Shown: positions 54,178 through 63,235, counted from the stretch's first letter. The stretch: DNA of 64,000 bases from Cellulomonas humilata (GCF_013359775.1 NZ_JABMCI010000060.1:220032-284031); one strand, 5' to 3'. A program made the numbers and translations. The notes: generated from the letters alone by a model not told the origin.

Positions 54178-55740
54178 ATGCCGCTCTCCGTCCGCCTCGC
54201 CATGCCCGTCGGCGCCAGGCGTGACCCCCGGAACCGCCTCGCCGCCACGCTCCTCGTCGTCGTCCTCCTGCTCGCCGGGTGCGTGGCGCCCAAGAACCAG
54301 GCGTCCGCCCCCGCGGCCGGCGTGGGTACACCGTCCGCCGAGCCGACCGGCGACCTCGCCCGGTTCTACGGGCAGCAGCTCGAGTGGACGACGTGCGAGG
54401 AGGGGGAGTGCGCGACGGCGCAGGTTCCCATGGACTACGCGGACCCGGCAGGCCCGTCGATCACTCTGGCCGTCGCACGACTGCGCGCCAGCGGCGGCGA
54501 GCCGCTCGGGTCACTGCTGCTCAACCCCGGCGGGCCCGGGGCGTCCGCGGTCGACTTCCTGGCGCAGGCCGCGACCATGGTGAGCGAAGACGTCCGACTC
54601 CAGTACGACCTCGTCGCCTTCGACCCCCGGGGTGTCCAGCGGTCGACGCCCGTCCAGTGCGTCGACGGTCCGGGGCTGGACACGCTGATCGCCACCGACC
54701 CGGACTACTCGACCGACGCGGGGATCCAGTCGGTCATGGACACGTACGGCGAGCTCGGTGCCGCGTGCCTGGAGAACACCGGCGACGCCCTCGGGTACCT
54801 GGACACGGTCAGCACCGCGCGTGACCTCGACGTCCTGCGTGCGGCGCTCGGCGACCCGACCCTGTCCTACCTCGGCTTCTCCTACGGCACCGCCCTGGGC
54901 GCCACCTACGCGACATTGTTCCCCGAGCGGGTCGGCCGGCTCGTGCTCGACGGCGCTCTGCCGCCCACGCTGACGTCCGCCGAGGCGTCCGAGGGGCAGG
55001 CGGTGGGCTTCGAGAACGCGTTGCGCGCCTTCATCGCCGACTGCCAGGGAGGGTCCGGCTGCCCGCTCACCGGCTCCGTCGACTCCGGCCTCGCCCAGGT
55101 CCGCAGCTTCCTCGACCGTGCTCGGGACAACCCCCTGTCCACCGGTACCGACCGCGACCTGACCAGCAGCCTCGCGTTCTACGGGATCGCGCTGCCGCTG
55201 TACTCGCAGTCGTTCTGGCCCTACCTGTCGCAGGCGCTGACGGCCGCGATCAAGCAGGGCGACGGGTCGCTGCTGCTCCAGCTGGCCGACCAGTACTCGG
55301 ACCGCGAGCCCGACGGCACCTACAGCGCCAACTCGATCGTCGCGTTCGGCGCCATCAACTGCCTCGACAGCCGCGAGCCCGCCGACATCCCCACCATGCG
55401 CGCCGAGGCCGCCCAGATCGAGGCGGCGGCGCCGACGGTCGGCTCGTTCTTCGCGTATGGCGCCACCCTGTGCGCCCAGTGGCCCGTGCCCCCGGCCGAG
55501 GGCCTCGACTCCTACACCGCCGAGGGTGCCGCACCGATCCTCGTCGTCGGCACCACCAACGACCCCGCGACGCCCTACCCGTGGGCGGAGCAGCTGGCGC
55601 AGTTGCTCTCCTCCGGTGTCCTGCTCACCTTCGAGGGCGAGGGCCACACCGCCTACGGCTCCTCCAACGAGTGCATCGCCGACGCCGTCGACGCCTACCT
55701 GCTCGCCGGTACCGTCCCGGCGGAGGGCACCCGCTGCTGA
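54178..55740 (+). CDS. Secreted alpha/beta hydrolase lipoprotein (SlpD/TAP-like peptidase)
   Basis: A 520-residue secreted enzyme. ATG 54178 is followed by a signal peptide with lipobox LLLAGC. The hydrolase core shows LNPGGPGASAVDFL (oxyanion region), YDLVAFDPRGVQRS, the nucleophile elbow GFSYGTALGATYA, and the C-terminal TAP-like domain with the Asp (GTTNDPATPYPWAEQLA) and His (FEGEGHTAYGSSNECI). This family includes tripeptidyl aminopeptidases and mycolipid hydrolases; peptide trimming at the cell surface is likely but not proven. Confidence 0.9.
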   Translation: MPLSVRLAMPVGARRDPRNRLAATLLVVVLLLAGCVAPKNQASAPAAGVGTPSAEPTGDLARFYGQQLEWTTCEEGECATAQVPMDYADPAGPSITLAVARLRASGGEPLGSLLLNPGGPGASAVDFLAQAATMVSEDVRLQYDLVAFDPRGVQRSTPVQCVDGPGLDTLIATDPDYSTDAGIQSVMDTYGELGAACLENTGDALGYLDTVSTARDLDVLRAALGDPTLSYLGFSYGTALGATYATLFPERVGRLVLDGALPPTLTSAEASEGQAVGFENALRAFIADCQGGSGCPLTGSVDSGLAQVRSFLDRARDNPLSTGTDRDLTSSLAFYGIALPLYSQSFWPYLSQALTAAIKQGDGSLLLQLADQYSDREPDGTYSANSIVAFGAINCLDSREPADIPTMRAEAAQIEAAAPTVGSFFAYGATLCAQWPVPPAEGLDSYTAEGAAPILVVGTTNDPATPYPWAEQLAQLLSSGVLLTFEGEGHTAYGSSNECIADAVDAYLLAGTVPAEGTRC

Positions 55741-55745
55741 CCCGT

Positions 55746-55792
55746 CCCGCTCACTTTGGAGCGGTGGGGGTCCGCCGGGTACAGTGAGCGGG
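55746..55792. terminator. Hairpin after the hydrolase gene
   Basis: CCCGCTCACT (55746-55755) pairs with AGTGAGCGGG (55783-55792), a perfect 10-bp stem with a 27-nt loop, beginning five bases after the hydrolase stop codon. It probably ends the mRNA before the tRNA gene. Confidence 0.5.
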
Positions 55793-55820
55793 CTCGCCGG
55801 GGACCACGGTCCGCGACGAC

Positions 55821-55893
55821 GCCGCCTTAGCTCAGTCGGCAGAGCGTCTCACTCGTAATGAGAAGGTCAAGAGTTCGATTCTCTTAGGCGGCT
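55821..55893 (+). tRNA. tRNA-Thr (anticodon CGT)
   Basis: A 73-nt cloverleaf: acceptor GCCGCCT/AGGCGGC (55821-55827 with 55886-55892), D arm GCTC/GAGC, anticodon stem TCTCA/TGAGA with loop CTCGTAA giving anticodon CGT (reads ACG), T arm AAGAG-TTCGATT-CTCTT. Discriminator T; the CCA end is not encoded. Confidence 0.95.
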
Positions 55894-55899
55894 CCGACA

Positions 55900-55942
55900 C
55901 GAAGGCCCCGTGACCAGCGGCAACGCTGGCGCGGGGCCTTCG
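55900..55942 (+). terminator. Terminator of the tRNA-Thr gene
   Basis: CGAAGGCCCCG (55900-55910) pairs with CGGGGCCTTCG (55932-55942), and an inner stem CCAGCG/CGCTGG (55914-55919 with 55924-55929) lies in the loop. It begins seven bases after the tRNA. Confidence 0.75.
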
Positions 55943-56025
55943 TCGTGGCGGCGCGCAACGACCGCGGGTGGGTACCCCGCACGGCATCGCACGCGAGGTG
56001 ACAAGGACGCTGCACCGGCGGCTTC

Positions 56026-56799
56026 TCATGCGCCTTCGCGTCGGACGAACGTCGCCGTGGTGACGATCTCCTTGAGCTCGGCCACCTGCTCGGGGGTCGC
56101 GCTCGGTGGGTAGGACACGTCGAAGGTGATGCGCTGACCGTCGACGTCGACGATCCACAGCAGGTCCACCTGACCGGCGTCGCGCTGGAAGCGGCCGGGC
56201 CAGCTGTGGAAGGAGCCCTGGCGGCAGGTCGTGAAGTCGAGGTCGGCGGGTGTGGAGAGCTCCACGTACAGCCCGTCGTACCCGCCGATCGTGACGGGGG
56301 CCGGATCGGTGCCGTCGCGCATCGGCTGCGTGGCCAGTGCTCCGGCGAGGTCCGCTACCGACGGGCCGACGGGCTCGGGGTATCCCCCCACGTCGCACGG
56401 GTGGGTGTAGACGCTCTGGATGTCCCAGAGCCAGACCGCGCCGGCCGCGCCGTCGACGAGGTAGCCCGGGCTGACGCCGGCGCCTTCGATGTTCGAGTAG
56501 CCCGCCGGGATCGACATCACGGGTGCCTGAGGGGCGGAGGCCGGTGCGTCGATAGGGCTGATGACGTACGTGCCCGGGGGGACCGCCCCGAACTCCGGCA
56601 GGTCCTCGAGCAGGGGCACGGCGTCCGCCGTCACCGGAGCCGACTCGGCCCCGGGCTGGTCCGGTGGTTGAGCGGTGCAACCGACAGTCGTCAGCAGCAA
56701 CGGCGTGCCCACGGCGAGCGCCGCTCGTCGGTACCTCCTCGACCGTCCCTGGGGGCGCTGCGTGCGTCGAGCGGCGTCGATACGGATCATGCGCGACAT
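56026..56799 (-). CDS. Lipoprotein of unknown function, divergent from the giant BTAD protein
   Basis: A 257-residue exported protein. ATG 56799 follows AGGAGGAC with correct spacing. The N-terminus is basic, then a hydrophobic stretch ends in the lipobox LLLTTVGC, so it is anchored in the membrane by lipid. The mature part contains cysteines in THPCDVGGYPEP and FTTCRQGSF and a duplicate-like beta pattern (GTYVISPIDAPASAP; VTIGGYDGLYVELSTPADLDF). No family is recognised. It shares its 163-bp promoter region, with a triple 11-bp repeat, with the 1657-residue regulator. Confidence 0.8.
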   Translation of the reverse strand: MSRMIRIDAARRTQRPQGRSRRYRRAALAVGTPLLLTTVGCTAQPPDQPGAESAPVTADAVPLLEDLPEFGAVPPGTYVISPIDAPASAPQAPVMSIPAGYSNIEGAGVSPGYLVDGAAGAVWLWDIQSVYTHPCDVGGYPEPVGPSVADLAGALATQPMRDGTDPAPVTIGGYDGLYVELSTPADLDFTTCRQGSFHSWPGRFQRDAGQVDLLWIVDVDGQRITFDVSYPPSATPEQVAELKEIVTTATFVRREGA

Positions 56800-56864
56800 G
56801 AGGTCCTCCTGACATCGGTTGGGGGAGTGCACCTCCGACGCTGGCGCGGGGCGCCGACACATCC

Positions 56865-56901
56865 CTGACGGTCCGTCGACGGTCCGTCGACGGACCGTCA
56901 G
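56865..56901. promoter_or_regulatory. Three contiguous 11-bp repeats: candidate SARP/BTAD binding site
   Basis: GACGGTCCGTC (56867-56877), GACGGTCCGTC (56878-56888) and GACGGACCGTC (56889-56899) follow each other without gap, framed by CT and AG. SARP regulators bind repeats in 11-bp register (heptamer plus 4 bp). The site is 68 bp from the lipoprotein start and about 62 bp from the regulator start. The units are also nearly palindromic, so a different dimeric regulator is not excluded. Confidence 0.7.
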
Positions 56902-56962
56902 AAGACAGCCGCGTCCGTCGCCCTTGCCGTTGCTCGCCACCCGGCGGGACTCTGGACACGAG

Positions 56963-59900
56963 ATGAGTACCAGCGGTAACGCGATGTGGCCGCAGGCGTC
57001 GGCGGTCGGCGCCTCGACGACGTTCCGCGTGCTCGGCCCGCTCGAGGTCTGGGTGGGAGCCAGCCGCCTGGAGGTCGGCGGTCGGCAGGAACAGGCGCTG
57101 CTGGCCCTCCTGCTCACCGCTCCCGGCCGCGTCTTCTCGGTCGCCGCGATCGCCGCGGGGCTCTGGGGGGAGCGACCTCCGGGCGGGGCGGACAACACGG
57201 TCATGTCCTACGTCTCCCGGCTGCGCCGCAGCCTGCCCGATGGCGTCGCTGCCACCGTGGTCACGCGTCGACCCGGCTACCTCATCGCGATCGAGCCGGA
57301 CCAGGTCGACGCCGAGCTCTTCCGGTCCCTGGTCGGCAGAGGTCACCGGGAGCTCGCCGCCGGGCGACCGGAGCTCGCTGCCGAGAGTCTGCGCGAGGCG
57401 CTGGGGTGGTGGCGTGGCGACGCGTACGCCGAGTTCGACGCACCGTTCGCGGTCGCGGAGCGCAGGGCGCTCGAGGAGCTGCGGCTGGCGGCGCTCGAGG
57501 ACCGGGTGTCCGCCGAGCTCGACGTCGGCGAGGCCCCGGACCTGGTCGCCGAGCTCGAAGCCCAGGTGAGCGCGCACCCGCTCCGCGAGCGGCTGTGGGC
57601 TCAGCTGATGACGGCGCTGTACCGCTCCGGCCGGCAAGCCGATGCGCTCCGGTCCTATCAGCGCGCGCGATCCACCTTGGTCGACGAGCTCGGCGTCGAG
57701 CCCGGAGACGAGCTGCAGGACCTTCACGCGCTGGTGCTCGCGCACGACCCCCGGTTGCTCGGTCCAGGAACGACCAGGTCACGACGTGCCGAACCGCTCG
57801 GGCGCGGATTCGTCGGTCGCGCCCGCGAGCTGGAGCTGTTCGACGAGGCCTACGGCCGGGCCAAGGCCGGTTCCTCCACGCGGATCCTCCTCACCGGTCC
57901 CCACGGGATGGGCAAGACGCGACTCCTGGCGGAGGTCGCCCGGCGTGCTCGGGCGGCGGGCGTGACCGTCGTCGACGAACCGTCCCGGGCAGACCCCGCG
58001 GGTGCGCCGGTCCTCCTCGTGCTCGACAGCCTGGAGCGGTCGTCCGTCGCGGAGCTCATCGAGCTCTCGGAGGTGCTCGGCGCCGGGCCGCACCCGGCCC
58101 TGGTCGCGGGGGCCTGCGTCTGGGACGACCTCACCTCCGCGCAGGCCGACGCCCTCGGACGCCTCTTCCCCGACCGGCTCTCGCTGGGTCGGTTGAGCGC
58201 GTCGGAGGTCGCGGAGCTGGTCGCGCTCTACGTGCCCCGGCCTGAACTCGACGACGCACCCGAGGCGGCGGACATCGTCGCGTCCGGCGGGGTCCCGTTG
58301 CAGGTGCACGCCGCCGCGGGCAGGTACGCGGAGAGGCTCCTGGCCGAACGCATCGGGACGAGCGCGCAGGCCATCGCCGATCCACGACGGCAGGTCGCGC
58401 AGTCCCGTGCCGAGGTCGCCGACGGCGTCACCGAGCTCTCGCGGGTGCGCGCGCTCCGACAGGCGCACACGAGCCCGGAGACCCGGCGCCGCGTGTGCCC
58501 GTTCAAGGGCCTCGCGTACTACGACGTCGACGACGCGCCGTACTTCGCGGGACGGGAGCGGCTGATCGCCCGGCTCGTGGCGGGGCTCGTCGACGCGCCG
58601 CTGCTCGCGGTGGTGGGTGCGTCGGGCAGCGGGAAGTCGTCGGTCGTCCGGGCCGGGCTCGTCGCGGCGATCAGCGGGGGACTGCTCCCGGGGAGCGACC
58701 GGTGGCGCGTCGTGGTGACGACGCCGGCACGCAACGCGCCGGATCTGCCGCCCGCAGCCGAGCCTGGCGCCGAGCCACGGACGTTGCTCGTCGTCGACCA
58801 GCTCGAGGAGATGTTCACAGCGCTGCCGAGAGCGGATCAGGCCGGGTACGCCGAGTGGATCACCGCCGCGGCCGAGCGGGACGACGTCACGGTCGTCGTC
58901 GCGATCAGGTCCGACTACTTCGCTCGGGTGGTCGTCCACCGCAGGCTCGCGGACCTCCTCGCGGCGAACGCCGTGCTCGTCGGCGCCATGTCCGTCGACG
59001 AGCTCCGGGAGGCGGTCGAGGTCCCCGCGGCGGCCGCGGACCTGGCGCTCGAGCCGGGGCTCGCCGCGACCATCGCCGACGACGTCGTCGGCGAACCGGG
59101 CGGTCTCCCGCTCATGTCCACCGCGCTGCTCTCGCTGTGGGAGCACGGCGACGGACGGCGCCTGTCGCTCGCGGACTACCGCGAGACCGGGGGCGTGCGG
59201 ACCGCGGTCGCGAGGCTCGCGGAGGGCGCGATCGCGCCGATGACTCCGAAGCAGCAGGACCATGCCCGGCGCATCCTCCTGCGGTTGGCGGACGTCGACG
59301 ACTCCGGCGAGCCCGTCCGACGGCGGGTTGCCCTGTCGGAGCTCGCTGTCGACGACGACCCGGATGCGCGGGCCGCCCTGGAGGTCCTGGCGGCCCGGCG
59401 GCTGCTGACGGTGTCGGCCACGCACGCCGAGGTCGCTCACGAGGCGCTGCTGCGGGAGTGGCCGCGGTTGCGGGGTTGGCTCGACGACGACGAGGCGGGC
59501 CGCCGGATGCGCAGGCACCTCGTCCCCGCGGCGGCAGCCTGGCTCAGCTCCGCGCGCGATCCGGGCGAGCTGTACCGGGGTCAACGGCTGACGGCCGCCC
59601 TCGACTTCGTCGCCGACCACGGCGACGACCTGACCGATCTGGAGCGGGACTTCCTCCTGGCCAGCCGCGACGCCGCCGACACCGACGCAGCCGCACGCAG
59701 ACGGTCGCACCGACGACTCCAGGGCCTGGCCGCAGGGCTGGCGGTCGTGCTGCTGCTCGCCCTCGGCGCGGGGTGGGTCGCCGTCGACCGGCGCAACGAG
59801 TCGGCCCGCCTCGCCGTCGAGGCAGACGTCCGTGCCCTGCGCGCGGCCGCGCTCGGTGAGGACCGCTGGGACCTAGCGCTGCTCTACGCGGCGCAGGCCT

Positions 59901-61936
59901 ACCGGGTCGACCCTTCGGCGCAGTCGCGGGCGGCGCTGCTGCGCACCGTGCACCGCAGCCCGGAGGCGACGGCGATGTACACGACCGACGGGCGGCTGCT
60001 GGGGCTGGCCGTCAGCGCGGACGGGCAGACCCTGGCCGGCCTCGGCAGCGCCGGGACGGTGGACGTGTGGGACGTCACGACCGGAGCCCGACGCTCGACC
60101 ATGTCGGGCCTCACGGAGCTCGGGGTGACCTCGCTGGACCTGAGCCCGGACGGGCGGTACCTCGCCGTCGTCGGCATTCCGGTGGATGCGGAGACGTACG
60201 ACTTCCAGCAGCAGCTCATGGTCGTCGACCTGGATCAGACGCCGCCGACGGTGCAGACGTGGGGCGGTCCGGGGATCGCTGCTGCGCGCTTCACCGGCGA
60301 CGGACGGACCGTGGTCACGGTCGGGATCGACGGGCTGATCCGCGCGGTGGACGTCCCGACCGGCCACATGGTGCAGGTCGGTGGCCCGGAGGTCACGGTC
60401 TCCGACCAGACCGCTCTGGACGCGCCCGCCGGACGCCGGTTCATGGTCGCCGCCGACGCGGACGCACCGGGTGTGGTGACTGCCTGGGAGGCCGCCAGTG
60501 GTCGGGTCGTCTGGTCGTCCGAGGTGGACGGTGGCGCGGTCGCCTCGATCAGCCCCGCAGGGACAGCTCTGGTCCTCGCGCACGAGACCGGATCGGTGGA
60601 GCACCTGGACCTCGTGACAGGTGCTCGCCGCACCGTGCCGTCCGATCCCGGCGTCGGGTTCGTGGACCTCGACTGGGCGCCCGACGGGTCCTCGTTCGCC
60701 GGTGCCACCACCGAGGGCACGGTCGTGCTGTGGGACTCGACGACTCTCGAGCCGCGCTCGATCTTCCGGGGGCACTCGGGCACCGTGAGCCAGGTCGTCC
60801 ACTCCGCCGACGGAGCGAGCCTGTACGCCAGCGGGTTCGACGGAGCGGTCGTGGTCTGGGATCTGACCAGGACGCGCGGCGTCGTCATGGGGATGGGCAC
60901 ACCGGCGCCGGCGCAGCGCTTCGGCCCCTTCCGTGCCGCCAACCGGGTCCTGTCCACCGACGGGTCCCTGGCCGTGAGCTATCGGGACGAGGGCGCACTC
61001 GAGCTCCTCGACGTGGGTACGGCGACCACCACCGTGGTGCCGGTCAGGGTGAACGGTTCGCCCGCCCGCGTCGTCGTCGACCCGGCGGGCCGCCACGCCG
61101 CCGTGCTGACGGTGCAATGGCCGAGGAACCTCCGCGCCGAGATCCAGGTCGTCGACGTCGCGAGCCGGAGCGTGCTCCCGTACAGGATCCGGCTCATCGC
61201 CGACTTCCTCAGCCCCGCCCCGGCCTTCTCCGGCGACGGCCGGACGCTCGTCACCGCAGACGCAGAGTTCGTCGTCGTCTGGGACGTGCAGAGCGGCCGC
61301 ACATCCGCCGAGCGCACGGGGTACATGGCTCGGGAGAGGATCGTGTCCGTGGCCACCGATGCGACCGCCAGCATCGTCGCCGTCGGGGTGATCGGTGGGG
61401 GAGTCGAGGTCGTCGACACGGCGACCGGCGAGCGCGTCACGGAGCTCGTCCCCCCGGGCGGGGACAACCTCGCGACCACACCCCTCGCCTTCTCGCCCGA
61501 CGGGAAGTGGCTCGCCGGTGGCTCCGAGAGCGGGCGTGTCGTCGTGTGGGACACCGCGACGTGGGACGTGCAGCGGACGTGGCTCGCGGTGCTGGGGGGC
61601 GGGGTCGACTCGCTGACGTTCACACCCGACTCGCGCGCCGTCGTTGCCGGGGGCGCGGGGACCGCCTCGGTCGGGGACGTCGACCCCCGCGGCGCGACCG
61701 ACATGACTCTGACCCTGAGCGCGCTGCCGTCCCGGTCGGACGTGGCCGCTGCGACACGTGACGAGGGTCGGTCGGTGGTCACCCTCACCGAGGACGAGGG
61801 CGTGCAGGTCTGGGCGATCTCCGCTGATGCGCTCCTCGAGCAAGCCTGTGCGCTCGCCGCACGCCCGCTGACTCGGGCGGAGTGGCGCACCGTTCTCCCG
61901 AACCTCCCGTACGAGCAGACCTGTCCGGGACGGTGA
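56963..61936 (+). CDS. Giant BTAD/SARP-like regulator with two P-loop modules, one membrane segment and WD40 propeller
   Basis: A 1657-residue protein starting at ATG 56963. Domains in order: OmpR-type winged helix (FRVLGPLEVWVG..., about residues 20-100), bacterial transcriptional activator domain (110-265), a first P-loop module (FVGRARELELF near 282, TGPHGMGKTRLL near 310, LLVLDSLERS near 350), a second, nSTAND1-type module (FAGRERLIARL near 525, GASGSGKSSVVRAG near 551, Walker B LLVVDQLEEMF near 607), one membrane segment (LAVVLLLALGAGWVAV near 925-942), and about 15 WD40-like blades (SADGQTLAGLG...VWDV and similar) to the end. With one membrane span the propeller would be outside and the DNA-binding part inside, or the reverse topology would hold the DNA-binding domain outside, which is unlikely. 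A membrane-bound sensor-regulator is inferred; the target is probably its own and the divergent lipoprotein promoter. Confidence 0.9.
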   Translation: MSTSGNAMWPQASAVGASTTFRVLGPLEVWVGASRLEVGGRQEQALLALLLTAPGRVFSVAAIAAGLWGERPPGGADNTVMSYVSRLRRSLPDGVAATVVTRRPGYLIAIEPDQVDAELFRSLVGRGHRELAAGRPELAAESLREALGWWRGDAYAEFDAPFAVAERRALEELRLAALEDRVSAELDVGEAPDLVAELEAQVSAHPLRERLWAQLMTALYRSGRQADALRSYQRARSTLVDELGVEPGDELQDLHALVLAHDPRLLGPGTTRSRRAEPLGRGFVGRARELELFDEAYGRAKAGSSTRILLTGPHGMGKTRLLAEVARRARAAGVTVVDEPSRADPAGAPVLLVLDSLERSSVAELIELSEVLGAGPHPALVAGACVWDDLTSAQADALGRLFPDRLSLGRLSASEVAELVALYVPRPELDDAPEAADIVASGGVPLQVHAAAGRYAERLLAERIGTSAQAIADPRRQVAQSRAEVADGVTELSRVRALRQAHTSPETRRRVCPFKGLAYYDVDDAPYFAGRERLIARLVAGLVDAPLLAVVGASGSGKSSVVRAGLVAAISGGLLPGSDRWRVVVTTPARNAPDLPPAAEPGAEPRTLLVVDQLEEMFTALPRADQAGYAEWITAAAERDDVTVVVAIRSDYFARVVVHRRLADLLAANAVLVGAMSVDELREAVEVPAAAADLALEPGLAATIADDVVGEPGGLPLMSTALLSLWEHGDGRRLSLADYRETGGVRTAVARLAEGAIAPMTPKQQDHARRILLRLADVDDSGEPVRRRVALSELAVDDDPDARAALEVLAARRLLTVSATHAEVAHEALLREWPRLRGWLDDDEAGRRMRRHLVPAAAAWLSSARDPGELYRGQRLTAALDFVADHGDDLTDLERDFLLASRDAADTDAAARRRSHRRLQGLAAGLAVVLLLALGAGWVAVDRRNESARLAVEADVRALRAAALGEDRWDLALLYAAQAYRVDPSAQSRAALLRTVHRSPEATAMYTTDGRLLGLAVSADGQTLAGLGSAGTVDVWDVTTGARRSTMSGLTELGVTSLDLSPDGRYLAVVGIPVDAETYDFQQQLMVVDLDQTPPTVQTWGGPGIAAARFTGDGRTVVTVGIDGLIRAVDVPTGHMVQVGGPEVTVSDQTALDAPAGRRFMVAADADAPGVVTAWEAASGRVVWSSEVDGGAVASISPAGTALVLAHETGSVEHLDLVTGARRTVPSDPGVGFVDLDWAPDGSSFAGATTEGTVVLWDSTTLEPRSIFRGHSGTVSQVVHSADGASLYASGFDGAVVVWDLTRTRGVVMGMGTPAPAQRFGPFRAANRVLSTDGSLAVSYRDEGALELLDVGTATTTVVPVRVNGSPARVVVDPAGRHAAVLTVQWPRNLRAEIQVVDVASRSVLPYRIRLIADFLSPAPAFSGDGRTLVTADAEFVVVWDVQSGRTSAERTGYMARERIVSVATDATASIVAVGVIGGGVEVVDTATGERVTELVPPGGDNLATTPLAFSPDGKWLAGGSESGRVVVWDTATWDVQRTWLAVLGGGVDSLTFTPDSRAVVAGGAGTASVGDVDPRGATDMTLTLSALPSRSDVAAATRDEGRSVVTLTEDEGVQVWAISADALLEQACALAARPLTRAEWRTVLPNLPYEQTCPGR

Positions 61937-61990
61937 GGAGCCAGCCGCCTCGGAGAGCCTGAGCGCGGCCGACGTGCAGGAGTGACCCGC

Positions 61991-62401
61991 CTACCCATCC
62001 CTGTCGATGACGTGGGCCTGGAGGGGCCCTGGCAGAGGCTCGTGTCCCGGGCCGCCGCGTGCGAGCCAGGTGGTCAGGGACTCCGTGAGCTCGTCGCCGG
62101 CGACACGCTCGAGCCACACCGGCCGAGCCGATCGGCGCCGTGCGGACCGGGCCGGCCGGGCGACGACGACGTCGCCCCGCTCGCACTCGTCGAGGCACTC
62201 GGCCAGGGTCAGGCGCGCCGTGCCGTTGGCCTCGAGCTCTCGCAGGCGCGCGAGCTGGCCACCCTGTCGCCGGTCGGCGCCACCGAGCGTCTCGCCGACG
62301 CAGAGCGAGCACACCGTCAGGCCGGGTACCGCGGGCGGGCGAGCAGGGTCACGGCTGTCGAGCGCGGTCAGCGGGGGGCGCGCGGCGGGGCGGGCGGGCA
62401 T
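61991..62401 (-). CDS. Thioredoxin-like [2Fe-2S] ferredoxin candidate
   Basis: A 136-residue protein. ATG 62401 follows GGAGGAC (62406-62412) with good spacing. The pattern TVCSLC (Cys31, Cys34) followed by ECLDEC (Cys69, Cys73) and then VVVARP resembles thioredoxin-like [2Fe-2S] ferredoxins and DUF1636 metal-binding proteins, where four cysteines hold the cluster. The N-terminal 25 residues are Ala/Pro/Arg-rich and not part of the domain. The partner enzyme is unknown. It is convergent with the giant regulator gene. Confidence 0.65.
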   Translation of the reverse strand: MPARPAARPPLTALDSRDPARPPAVPGLTVCSLCVGETLGGADRRQGGQLARLRELEANGTARLTLAECLDECERGDVVVARPARSARRRSARPVWLERVAGDELTESLTTWLARGGPGHEPLPGPLQAHVIDRDG

Positions 62402-62542
62402 GGGCGTCCTCCCGGACTGCTGCGAGGTGAGTCTCCGGGCGGTGGCAGGGCTCGGAGCGCGCTGAAGACGACTGCCGAGGATATCCCTGCTCCCGCGACG
62501 GTCGGGCATCGATGCGGTCTGCGGCCGGACGTGCGCTCGACC

Positions 62543-63151
62543 TCACAGGCCCGCGAGCAGGTTCTGCATCTCCGTGATCTCCGACGTCTGGGCGTCGATG
62601 ATCGTGCCCGCCAGGGCCATCGCGTCGGGGTTCAGCCCCTCGGCCTTCTCCTGCTCGGACATCTCGATGGCGCCGCGGTGGTGCGCCACCATGCGCTCGA
62701 GGAAGGTCCGGTCGAACTCGGTGCCGTCGAGGCCGTCGAGCTCGTCCATCACCTCGGACTGGCTCATCCCGCCCATGTCCATCCCACCCATGTCCATGTC
62801 GTGCATGCCCATGTCGTGCGACGTCTCCTCGTCCCAGTCGTTCAGCCATCCGGTCATGAGGTCGATCTCTGGGCCCTGCGCGGCCTGGATGCGCTGTGCG
62901 AGGGCCTTGACCTCGGGGCTGGCGGCGCGCGCGATCGCGACGTCGGCCATCTCGACGGCGCCCTGGTGATGGATGATCATCAGCTGCGCGAACTGGGTGT
63001 CGGCGTCGTTGTGGGCGGCCGCAGAGCTCTCGACGCCTTGCTCGGAGGTCGGCGCCTGCCCCGCGTCGCTGCTGCTCGAGCACGCGGCCAGGGTGATCGC
63101 GAGGGCGATCGCGGCGGCTGAGGCGGTCAGGCGGCGCCGCATCGGGTTCAT
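62543..63151 (-). CDS. DUF305 lipoprotein, Met/His-rich, probable copper binding
   Basis: A 202-residue exported protein. The start ATG 63151 gives a signal peptide with lipobox ITLAAC, so it is a membrane-anchored lipoprotein (ATG 63142 is an alternative). The DUF305 fold is ferritin-like, with HHQGAVEMADVAI and AHHRGAIEMSEQEK repeats; between them lies a Met/His/Asp run (HDMGMHDMDMGGMDMGGM). In other bacteria DUF305 proteins bind copper in the periplasm. The neighbouring CopA-type ATPase supports this. Confidence 0.87.
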   Translation of the reverse strand: MNPMRRRLTASAAAIALAITLAACSSSSDAGQAPTSEQGVESSAAAHNDADTQFAQLMIIHHQGAVEMADVAIARAASPEVKALAQRIQAAQGPEIDLMTGWLNDWDEETSHDMGMHDMDMGGMDMGGMSQSEVMDELDGLDGTEFDRTFLERMVAHHRGAIEMSEQEKAEGLNPDAMALAGTIIDAQTSEITEMQNLLAGL

Positions 63152-63235
63152 GAGTCTGGTTCTCCTTGAGCAGTCGTGAGGTGCATGGGCCGTGCTCACC
63201 TTGCGTCGCGACGCCCGCAGGGCAGGTCGTCGTCG

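Noticed and set aside
55821..56025. tRNA-Thr as attachment site of an integrated element
   Set aside because: No integrase, no repeated copy of the tRNA 3' end and no change in composition was seen to the right of the tRNA within the window.
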